Shown: piece after piece, positions 51,398 through 59,477 of the stretch
Layout: each line of letters starts with the position of its first letter
Numbering within the stretch: the stretch's first letter is position 1
DNA from: Sanyastnella coralliicola
GTDB lineage: Bacteria; Bacteroidota; Bacteroidia; Flavobacteriales_D; Sanyastnellaceae
Length of the DNA: 64,000 bases
Assembly (NCBI RefSeq): GCF_030845195.1
Contig: NZ_CP132543.1
Coordinates: forward strand, 1,009,501-1,073,500
Direction: 5' to 3'
Notes under the pieces: model-generated
Seen by the model: only the letters and a program-made list of their open reading frames with translations
Databases searched by the model: none
What the model was told of the DNA's origin: nothing
Position numbers and translations under genes: made by a program

Positions 51398-54229
51398 TTA
51401 GACATTGAGGATGAACTCAGTAAGGTTCACCTCTTTGTCTATTCCCAATTTCTTTCTGAGTCGGTATCTTGAAATCTCGACACCACGAACGCTAATGTTC
51501 ATGATAGTGGCGATCTCTTTCGTTGTGAGGTTCATTCGAAGGTAGGCACAGAGCTTATGGTCATTGGGCGTCAGTTGAGGGAACTGATCTCTCAATCTCT
51601 TCAAGAAGTCAACGTGAACTTGATCGAAATGTAATTCGAACTGATCCCAGTTGTTATCAAGCTTCATATCGCTGTTAATCACCTTAATCAGCCTTCTAAT
51701 TTCTTTGGACGCCTTTTCTGCATCATCGATTTTGATTCCTTGGAGTCCATCTTTAATTCCCTGAAGCAGCTTCCCTTTTTGTACAAGGTGCATGGTGGCT
51801 GAAGCGAGTTCTTTGTTCTTGTGGGCTATCTCAGATTCTAATTGTTCGCTCCGGATCTGATCGATCACTTGAACACTCTGGTCTTTCTGCTCTTGAAGCT
51901 CTTTCTCCTTTTCGATTACGAGAGCCGCCTTTTCCTTTTTGTATTTGCGCTCGTTAGAGAGGTATACAAGGACTAAAATTACCGCACCCAGGGTGATCCA
52001 TGAAAAAACGGCAATCGTTGAAGAATACCACGCTGATTGGACTTCAATATTGAAAGATGTTGAAGAAAGTACTGTTCCATTTCCGTCGACAATGCGTGCA
52101 ACGAAAGTGTAGTCATCTGCTGGGAGGTTAGTATAGTCTCTGAAATAGCTCCCGTCATCAACTGTCCATTCGTCTTCGAAGCCCTCCAATCGGGTTTGTA
52201 CAGAGATGGCGCGTTCTTGAATGAACGATGTAGGTCTGAATCGAATTCGGAAGGACGCTTCTGACTTGTTCAACTCTAAGACATTCTCATTCTGATTCAG
52301 AGTGGAGTAATATGTCGTATCATTATTCAACGATTCAACGGTTCGGAGGGTGAGCGAAGGAGTCTTTTCGAGAAAACGATTCAAGTCGTTGAGATCAATC
52401 GAGATGAAACCGTCTTCTGCTCCGACGTATGCTACGCTGTCATTGATGAACTCTGCACTTTCGAACCCGTTAACTAGCTTTTGCTTCAATTCTGGGATGG
52501 CAGCGACACTCACGGTTTTGTCAATGGCAGATTCAGTGATATTCATAATCCCGAATTCTGTTTCGGTGATGAACCACATGTCTTCTTTTGGGCCATTGAA
52601 TACTCGTCTGAAGGACGGAGTAGAGGGGAAGTGTTCCTCAATGCCGTTCAATGGCTTAACGCTCTTGCTGTTTGTATCGTAGGTGTATAGCCCTTCTTCA
52701 GACGTAAAAATGAGGTTGTCACCAACCCGTTCCACGTAGATCTTTTGGTTGCTTGGGAATCCATTTTCCTGATCGTAGAACTGCACGTTTGGGTGCAAAA
52801 GATCATTGAATTCGACTCTCCATGCTCCTATGTAGGGATGACTAACCCACCAAGTGGATTCGTCCTCTTCAGCCATGATACGGGCACTTTGATCAATTCC
52901 CGTGATTCGATCAATGAATTTCCAGGTGCCTTGTTGTTTTTGAATAAGGCCAAGTCCGTCATAATGGCCGGAGATGAGTACATCCTCATTGGAGCCGAGT
53001 TTCACCACCTGCCATGTGCCAATGCCATTGTACAGATGTCTTAAAGTTTCACCGTCATAGGTGAAAAGGCCATCCTGATGTGAAATCCAAAGCAGATCGT
53101 CGTAAACATCAAGACCCCAGATCTGACCAACTAAATCGCCTACCATGGAGTAGGCATTAAAGCTTTCGGGCTCAGCTTTGAATAAACCATTGTTCGTACC
53201 GAAGTACATGATCCCTTGGTATTCTATGCATGCGTACCCTGCACCTTTGAGAAAGCCATCTGGGGATAGTTTGTAGTAAGGAGCACTCGTATTCAGTACA
53301 TCGATGCCATTCGTGGTGCCTAACCAGACATCGTCATTCGAGTCTAAGAATGAAGCGAGGATATCATTTCGTTGGAGGCCCTCCGATACTGTTATCTGGC
53401 CTGTGATGTCCAAATCAAAATCAGTAGTAATGACACCACCTCGGCGAGTCGTAAACAGAAAACCATTCTTGGTTTCAATGATAGTGTTTACAAAGTATCT
53501 CCTCAATAACTCGTTTAATTCGGCCAAGGGCTGATCAATCTCACTATTCAAAGGGATACCTCCATTTCCTACCGTAAAAATGATTTCTGTACCATTTTGA
53601 AGAATGACAACGTCAACAAATTCACCTACATCGGTAGGAAGAGTTCGAAAAGCATTGTTGTTAATCACGTCAAAGGCCACGGAGTCACGGAAGTGAAGAA
53701 GCGGACCACTAATACTTCGGACTAGTCGCTCGCCTTTATAATTGATTGAGCAACTCTGGTCGTTTCTGTTAAAGATGAGAAAGTGATTCTCACATCGTGC
53801 GAAAAGCTTGCCTTCTTGAAACTGGAGTTCCCACACCTCACCAAACTGACGACCATTACTTGGGATTTGGTCTATCAATGAAATGTACTCAGGTGAACGC
53901 TGCTCAAAGTCCCAGAAACCAAGCTCGTTCTGTCCACCACAATATACCTTAGAGCCATCCAGTGCAATCGAACGTTGAATGGTTCCATTCGGCTGACGAT
54001 AAAGGTGCCATTCAACTCCGTCGTAAAGTAAAAGCCCATCGTTATTCGCAGCAACGATGTAGCCATTGTCTAACTGGGCTATCTCTCGTGTTTGACTACC
54101 ACCCTCATAGTCAGACTTTTTGAAGTTGATGACTTTGGAAGTCCCTTCTGTCTGTCCGAATGATACATCACATGTCAGCGTCAATGTGAGCAGGAAACCA
54201 ATAATTTGTGAAAGTAGTCTAACCTTCAT
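51398..54229 (-). CDS. membrane sensor-regulator: propeller, Y_Y_Y and LuxR-type HTH
   Basis: 943 residues. Signal sequence (ending VSFGQ), then an extended periplasmic region (about 30-640) with two-component-propeller repeats such as VAANNDGLLLYDGVEWHLY and ISHQDGLFTYDGETLRHLY. A Y_Y_Y domain (about 655-725) precedes a membrane helix (about 728-755), a long coiled coil, and a LuxR/GerE HTH at the end: LTPNDHKLCAYLRMNLTTKEIATIMNIS...SRYRLRKKLG. Sensor and DNA-binding domain are in one chain with no kinase or receiver. This is like a Bacteroidota PUL regulator, but one-component. Divergent from the operon at 54414; GATGTAGTG boxes lie at its start. Confidence 0.9.
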   Translation of the reverse strand: MKVRLLSQIIGFLLTLTLTCDVSFGQTEGTSKVINFKKSDYEGGSQTREIAQLDNGYIVAANNDGLLLYDGVEWHLYRQPNGTIQRSIALDGSKVYCGGQNELGFWDFEQRSPEYISLIDQIPSNGRQFGEVWELQFQEGKLFARCENHFLIFNRNDQSCSINYKGERLVRSISGPLLHFRDSVAFDVINNNAFRTLPTDVGEFVDVVILQNGTEIIFTVGNGGIPLNSEIDQPLAELNELLRRYFVNTIIETKNGFLFTTRRGGVITTDFDLDITGQITVSEGLQRNDILASFLDSNDDVWLGTTNGIDVLNTSAPYYKLSPDGFLKGAGYACIEYQGIMYFGTNNGLFKAEPESFNAYSMVGDLVGQIWGLDVYDDLLWISHQDGLFTYDGETLRHLYNGIGTWQVVKLGSNEDVLISGHYDGLGLIQKQQGTWKFIDRITGIDQSARIMAEEDESTWWVSHPYIGAWRVEFNDLLHPNVQFYDQENGFPSNQKIYVERVGDNLIFTSEEGLYTYDTNSKSVKPLNGIEEHFPSTPSFRRVFNGPKEDMWFITETEFGIMNITESAIDKTVSVAAIPELKQKLVNGFESAEFINDSVAYVGAEDGFISIDLNDLNRFLEKTPSLTLRTVESLNNDTTYYSTLNQNENVLELNKSEASFRIRFRPTSFIQERAISVQTRLEGFEDEWTVDDGSYFRDYTNLPADDYTFVARIVDGNGTVLSSTSFNIEVQSAWYSSTIAVFSWITLGAVILVLVYLSNERKYKKEKAALVIEKEKELQEQKDQSVQVIDQIRSEQLESEIAHKNKELASATMHLVQKGKLLQGIKDGLQGIKIDDAEKASKEIRRLIKVINSDMKLDNNWDQFELHFDQVHVDFLKRLRDQFPQLTPNDHKLCAYLRMNLTTKEIATIMNISVRGVEISRYRLRKKLGIDKEVNLTEFILNV

Positions 54230-54230
54230 T

Positions 54231-54360
54231 GATGTAGTGCTAAGGTGAAGTGAAAGTCGTTAAAAACCTTTATATTACAAAGGAATCGAGGCTGAATAAT
54301 TGGCGAATGATGTACTGATGATGTAGTGCGAATTTCGGTGGATGTGGTTACGATGTAGTG
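54231..54360. promoter_or_regulatory. GATGTAGTG direct repeats between regulator and operon
   Basis: Boxes: GATGTAGTG at 54231-54239, GATGTACTG at 54309-54317, GATGTAGTG at 54320-54328, GATGTGGTT at 54341-54349 and GATGTAGTG at 54352-54360. Within each of the last two pairs the spacing is 11 bp; the pairs are 32 bp apart, about three turns. The first box directly precedes the regulator ATG and could serve autoregulation. Confidence 0.7.
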
Positions 54361-54413
54361 TGGTTGTTGTCGATTCTTTAATCCTACATTAACTTGCTCA
54401 CAAACCTTTACAA

Positions 54414-55805
54414 ATGAAGAAGATTTACGCATTGCTCGTAGCAACATTAATGACCTGCTCGCTCGTAACAGCACAGGAGATGTATGATTCGTTTGACGAC
54501 GTTCGAACGGTGACTTACGGATTGAATATTCCTTTCCCGGAACAAATGAACAACGGAATTGGAGGTATGGAATGGCCTGGTTGGCACGGAACATTACTTC
54601 AATACACAGTAAACCCTGGCCCGAATGACGTTAATGACAGTCCTTCATGTGCAGAGTATACTCGTAATCCAGCCGAAACTTTCGATGTTATCCTCGTTGA
54701 TTGTGGAGAATTGGGTGATCTTGCTCCATACCTAGCAGGTGAAAAGACAATGACAATGGATGTGTTCGCACCAGTTCCTGGAATTACCGTTCAAATTTCA
54801 CTTCAAAACGCTGAGCTTGCGGCTAACAATGGCTACCCGGGTGGACGTCACTCAGAGTACCAAGCGATCACTACGACAGGTGGTGAATGGGAAACACTCG
54901 AGTTCACACTAACAGGACAGCCTTGGACTGACGGTGCGAATGCAGGTTGGTGGCCAGATGCAGCAACTGCAAACGTTGACTGTGATGAAATGGTTCTTCT
55001 TTTCAACCCAGGAGTAAACGTATCTGAAACATATTACTTTGACAACCTCATGGGGGCCGAGCGTGCAGAAGCGCCTTGTGAAGCATACAACGAAGCAGAC
55101 TTTGTGTTGATGGATGCTGATTGTGATAACGATGGATTTGTCATTGAATACACTGACGGTCGTATGTCAATCTTCCCAGATCCTGCGCTTGACCAAGACG
55201 ATAAGTGTTTGGAATACGCGCGTAACGGAGGAGCTCCGGATGACGTAGTTGTTGGAAACTTCGCTCAGGCACTAAATATCCCAGTAGGAGAAACAACAAC
55301 GTTATACTTCGACTTTTGGGATCCAGCTGCGCCAAGCACGGTTCTATTCTCTATCCAAGATGATTTCGGATTGGAATTAATCCTAGGAGAATTCGTTACA
55401 ACCACTTCTCTTCAGTGGGAGACATTCTCACTTGATCTAGCGCCAATTCAAGGTGCTCCAAACGCCACTGATTTCGTTATTCTAATTGAACCAGGACAAG
55501 AGCTCGCTGAGACCTTCTACATTGACAACCTAATTGTCGAAACATTGGTGAACGTTGAAGAGCAGTCTTCAATTGATCTTGAAATCTACCCGAACCCTTC
55601 AACAGGACTTGTAAACATTAAGGCTAGCGAACAGCTAGAGCGTTACGATGTGTACAATTCAATGGGTTCACTAGTAGCTAGTGATTTGATCATCCAGACA
55701 CAAACGCAGATCGATCTTTCATACCTATCTACAGGACTTTACACTGTTCATGTGACAAGCGAAGCGGGAGTGAGCGAACAGAAGACACTGTTCATCCAGC
55801 CGTAA
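54414..55805 (+). CDS. T9SS-sorted surface protein with two CBM-like domains
   Basis: 463 residues. Signal peptide (1-20, SLVTAQ). Two domains of about 175 residues (21-215 and 225-390) share the order: aromatic opening, C-x-EY-x-RN, a strand pair with T-M-D/LYFDFW, and V/AETFY(F/I)DNL at the end. This looks like a beta-sandwich carbohydrate-binding type. The last 75 residues are a T9SS type A tail (LEIYPNPSTGLVNI, YDVYNSMGSLVAS, GLYTVHVTS, KTLFIQP). Surface glycan capture is inferred. First gene of the operon, with activator-like repeats just upstream and only 4 bp before the symporter gene. Confidence 0.82.
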   Translation: MKKIYALLVATLMTCSLVTAQEMYDSFDDVRTVTYGLNIPFPEQMNNGIGGMEWPGWHGTLLQYTVNPGPNDVNDSPSCAEYTRNPAETFDVILVDCGELGDLAPYLAGEKTMTMDVFAPVPGITVQISLQNAELAANNGYPGGRHSEYQAITTTGGEWETLEFTLTGQPWTDGANAGWWPDAATANVDCDEMVLLFNPGVNVSETYYFDNLMGAERAEAPCEAYNEADFVLMDADCDNDGFVIEYTDGRMSIFPDPALDQDDKCLEYARNGGAPDDVVVGNFAQALNIPVGETTTLYFDFWDPAAPSTVLFSIQDDFGLELILGEFVTTTSLQWETFSLDLAPIQGAPNATDFVILIEPGQELAETFYIDNLIVETLVNVEEQSSIDLEIYPNPSTGLVNIKASEQLERYDVYNSMGSLVASDLIIQTQTQIDLSYLSTGLYTVHVTSEAGVSEQKTLFIQP

Positions 55806-55809
55806 TCAC

Positions 55810-57501
55810 ATGGATACGCTCGACTTTCTGGTAGTCGGCGCTTATTTCCTGCTCATTTTTGCTGTGGCTTTCTATGTCACTCGAAAAGAGCGTAAGGAGA
55901 AATCGTCGGATGCCTACTTCCTAGGAGGTAAGAACAGTGGCTGGTTTGTTATCGGTGCTTCGCTGTTTGCTTCCAACATTGGATCTGAACACCTAATCGG
56001 CCTTGCCGGTTCGGGTGCGCGAGGGGATTTTGTCAACGGACAGTTTGAAATCCTTGCAGCTCTTATTCTCCTTCTTCTCGGTTGGGTATTCGTACCATTC
56101 TACATTAAGAGTGGGGTGTTTACGATGCCTGAATTCTTGGAGAAACGATACTCTCGAGGAGCTCGCCGATACTTGAGTGTGATCTCGATCCTTGCATATG
56201 TTCTCACGAAGATCTCGGTAACCATCTTTGCTGGTGCACTTGTTTTCGAGCAATTGCTTGGTATTGAGTTCTGGACAGGTGCAGTACTCGTGGTCATCGC
56301 CACTGGTGTTTACACTATTTTCGGAGGTCTGAAGGCAGTGGTATATACTGACATGGTGCAGATGTTTGTACTGATAGGTGGTGCTATTGCAGTCACGGCT
56401 TTTGGTATCGATCAACTCGGTGGATGGGATGCCATGATGGCATCAATTACCGCTGACGTGGGCGATTCAAAAGCTACAGATTACCTGAGCCTTTGGAGAC
56501 CAAACAGTGATACCAATTACCCATGGACAGGAATTCTCTTCGGAGCACCTATTCTTGGTGTATGGTACTGGTGTACTGACCAGTTTATTGTACAACGTGT
56601 ACTTTCTGCTAAAGACCCTGCAAATGCGCGTCAAGGAACCATCTTTGCTGGCTTCTTGAAGCTACTTCCAATCTTCTTATTTGTACTGCCAGGGGTCGTA
56701 GCATTCGGACTGTTCACACAAGACGGTACCCTTCTTCTCGGAGAAGACGGAGAGATTCTTTATGATGCTGCACTCCCTGCGATGGTAGCGAACTACCTTC
56801 CGGTCGGTCTAAAAGGACTGGTTGCAGCTGGACTGCTTGCAGCGCTGATGAGCTCGCTCAGTAGTGTATTCAACTCTTGTTCCACGCTAGTGACAATGGA
56901 CTTCTTCAAAATCTGGAACCCAGATTTGAGTGAACGTCGTCTGGTATACATCGGACAAGTATCAACAGCGGTTTTAGTGGTTATCGGTTTGGCATGGATT
57001 CCTCTTATGGAAAACATGATGTCAGACGGAGGACTATTCAAGTACCTTCAGAGTATTCAAGCGTACATTTCACCACCGATTGCTGCGGTGTTCCTATTTG
57101 GAATTTTGACTCCAGCTGTGAACCACAGAGGAGCTATCCTAGCACTGTGGACTGGTTTTGTGATTGGTTGTGTGCGTCTTGCGCTTGAATTCATGACTGC
57201 TACTGACGCAGCAGGAAACGCGATCCTTTCAGTACAGAAAGGTGGGCTTGTCGACAGCTTTGTCTCAATCAACTTCTTACACTTTGCATTGATCCTCTTC
57301 TTCATTTCTTCGATCGTGCATTTTGTTGGAAGTCGTGGAGTTCAGCATGACCGTCAGGCCATCTTGTACTTGACAATGGCTGATCGCAACAACGGATTTA
57401 TGAAAGAACCAGCTGTAAAACGAGATTTATTATTGACGATGATCTTGGTGGTTCTAGTGATTATTCTGTGGGTAATGTTCTCACCAATCGGAATGGCATG
57501 A
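55810..57501 (+). CDS. sodium/solute symporter (SSS family), sugar-type
   Basis: 563 residues with about 14 hydrophobic segments. SSS motifs: DAYFLGGKNSGWFVIGASLFASNIGSEH near the N-terminus, and FGGLKAVVYTDMVQ around residue 175, the family signature of SGLT-type transporters. A conserved FIVQRVLSAKD loop is also typical. It probably imports glucose or short beta-glucan oligosaccharides together with Na+ over the inner membrane, alongside the MFS carrier at 40383. It lies 4 bp behind 54414 and overlaps 57498 by 4 bp. Confidence 0.92.
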   Translation: MDTLDFLVVGAYFLLIFAVAFYVTRKERKEKSSDAYFLGGKNSGWFVIGASLFASNIGSEHLIGLAGSGARGDFVNGQFEILAALILLLLGWVFVPFYIKSGVFTMPEFLEKRYSRGARRYLSVISILAYVLTKISVTIFAGALVFEQLLGIEFWTGAVLVVIATGVYTIFGGLKAVVYTDMVQMFVLIGGAIAVTAFGIDQLGGWDAMMASITADVGDSKATDYLSLWRPNSDTNYPWTGILFGAPILGVWYWCTDQFIVQRVLSAKDPANARQGTIFAGFLKLLPIFLFVLPGVVAFGLFTQDGTLLLGEDGEILYDAALPAMVANYLPVGLKGLVAAGLLAALMSSLSSVFNSCSTLVTMDFFKIWNPDLSERRLVYIGQVSTAVLVVIGLAWIPLMENMMSDGGLFKYLQSIQAYISPPIAAVFLFGILTPAVNHRGAILALWTGFVIGCVRLALEFMTATDAAGNAILSVQKGGLVDSFVSINFLHFALILFFISSIVHFVGSRGVQHDRQAILYLTMADRNNGFMKEPAVKRDLLLTMILVVLVIILWVMFSPIGMA

Positions 57502-59477
57502 TGAAGAATGTTGTTTTGATTATAGCACTCTTGATTAGCGTTCCTACGTTTGCGGTATCTGATACCCTAGACTGGAAAGGGAATGAAGACAAAGAGTACA
57601 AACTGTCAAAACGCGTCAGTGGATTCTCTTTAAATGGTTATTACCGTTTCTATGGTTTCAATCGAAGCCTCGATCAGAACTTCCAGGTTCTACCGGATAA
57701 CCAATTCGCTAACACACCTCCATACGTTTTCGGAGTTGGAGATGTGTACCGTGATCCACCGATCTTTTTGATGACTGCAAGCATTCGTCCAGGTGGCGGT
57801 GCTTCAATTAGTATGGATTATGCACTCTACTCGCACTTCACAGGAAGTAACGGTAGTGTACCAAATAACCTTAACCTCGGAATTAGCCTTTATGGAACCG
57901 TTCCAACAGATTACGCAACGATCGGTTTCCAGTTAGGAGGGATCAACTGGGTTGAGGTGAGTGATATGGTGTTCTCTAGTTTTGTAGGGTATAACCGATT
58001 TAGTCTCTTTGAGCGCTGGGCCTGGGAAGGAAACGGACAAGGCTCTGAGCGTGCGGATATCTACATGCAGAGTGGAGATATTTCCCGAGACGGTCGTTGG
58101 GCTAACCAAGCTTTCAAAGGAGCACTTTTTGACCTAACAGATTTGCCAGCTGGACTCAGCGCGCGCTTAATGTTTGGTAAAACAGCGGCTACGACCACTT
58201 TCGGTCGTGCTTTGCCTGCGTCGAGTTACGGTGGTCGCTTGCGTAAGAGCTTTGAGAATGGCTTCGTTGGCGTGAACACAATGAACTACCTGCTCTACAC
58301 TGATTCGATTGCGACTCAAAAAGCAGGGATTAGCCTCCACACGATCAATGGACGTTGGGCGAATGACAAGATTGCAGTCAACGCAGAAGCGGGGATTGGT
58401 AGCTTATTTTCTCCGACGCAAGAGCTTGACTATGGCGAAGCGGTTCGTGTAAATGTGAGTGTGAACGAGATTACGCCATGGCTTTCCGGTGATATTGATG
58501 TCTTCAGGCTAGCGCCGGAATTCGTCAACTACTTCGGTAACTTCTTGTCGTCAAACACTCAGATTATCACTGATGATGACGCCGGACAGATTGTTACAGG
58601 TGGGGGTGGAGCTGCCGCATTCGCAGGAAGTATCACAGACGTTGGTCAAATTTTGAACAACCGTCAAGGATTCTCATTCAACCTTTTCGCTGATTTCGAG
58701 AAGACTCACATTTCCATCGGAAACATGGTTTCTGAGGAATTGGAGCGTGCATCGAACCGCTTATCGTTCGGACATAAGATCAATGGACTTGCCTTGTCGC
58801 GTTTCGCTCCGTTTGCGCAGCAAATTGGACCATACGGACGATGGAGCGCTTTCTACAGAGGTGTTGCTGAGGATGTCTTCATTACTGATGTTGATTCACT
58901 CGGACTTCCTCAGAATTTGCTTGGGTTCAACACCCTTCAGTACCAAATCAAACAACGAGTAGATGTGCTAGATCACCCGATCTACCTTCTCTACAACGGA
59001 ATGAGTGGTTCTGTAGGCGATGGATTGAGCTTGCTTCCAATCTTCAATGATGACGCATATCTGAGAACCAATTACCACGAGTTTGATTTCATCACACCTA
59101 TTCGTGATTGGTTAGACTTAAGTGTGGGTGTTGGATTGGAAACCATTAAAGGAAACGATCGCACCAACAACATCTATTATCGCGACCTCAATGGCAACCT
59201 TGCCGGGGCAACGGTAGAAGATATCTCTGGCGATTTTGACAGTTATGGTTTGGATGGAACTCCAATCGCAGGTTCGAATTACGCGGGAACAACCACTGCA
59301 GCCGCAGGTCCAATTGACCAGCGTTCTACTTCTTTCGGAGTAGGGCTCGATGTGAGGCTTTCGAAGAGCTCAGGTCTGTACATCAGACATAAGCGATTCA
59401 CTCAAAAAGACGAAAACTTCGTTCAGGATGACATTTCTGGTACGGAGACAACAATAGAACTTAAAGTATTCTTCTGA
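57498..59477 (+). CDS. outer-membrane beta-barrel protein, unknown family
   Basis: 659 residues from the ATG at 57498 (overlapping the symporter stop by 4 bp). Signal peptide ends PTFAV. The body alternates hydrophobic and polar residues in many strands with aromatic girdles (for example GYYRFYGFNRS, WAWEGNGQGSERADIYM), and the last residues are ELKVFF, with the C-terminal Phe typical of Omp barrels. No TonB box or plug is evident, so it is not SusC-like. An uptake pore for the oligosaccharides, or an export-associated barrel, is inferred. Pairs with 59477. Confidence 0.7.
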   Translation: MMKNVVLIIALLISVPTFAVSDTLDWKGNEDKEYKLSKRVSGFSLNGYYRFYGFNRSLDQNFQVLPDNQFANTPPYVFGVGDVYRDPPIFLMTASIRPGGGASISMDYALYSHFTGSNGSVPNNLNLGISLYGTVPTDYATIGFQLGGINWVEVSDMVFSSFVGYNRFSLFERWAWEGNGQGSERADIYMQSGDISRDGRWANQAFKGALFDLTDLPAGLSARLMFGKTAATTTFGRALPASSYGGRLRKSFENGFVGVNTMNYLLYTDSIATQKAGISLHTINGRWANDKIAVNAEAGIGSLFSPTQELDYGEAVRVNVSVNEITPWLSGDIDVFRLAPEFVNYFGNFLSSNTQIITDDDAGQIVTGGGGAAAFAGSITDVGQILNNRQGFSFNLFADFEKTHISIGNMVSEELERASNRLSFGHKINGLALSRFAPFAQQIGPYGRWSAFYRGVAEDVFITDVDSLGLPQNLLGFNTLQYQIKQRVDVLDHPIYLLYNGMSGSVGDGLSLLPIFNDDAYLRTNYHEFDFITPIRDWLDLSVGVGLETIKGNDRTNNIYYRDLNGNLAGATVEDISGDFDSYGLDGTPIAGSNYAGTTTAAAGPIDQRSTSFGVGLDVRLSKSSGLYIRHKRFTQKDENFVQDDISGTETTIELKVFF

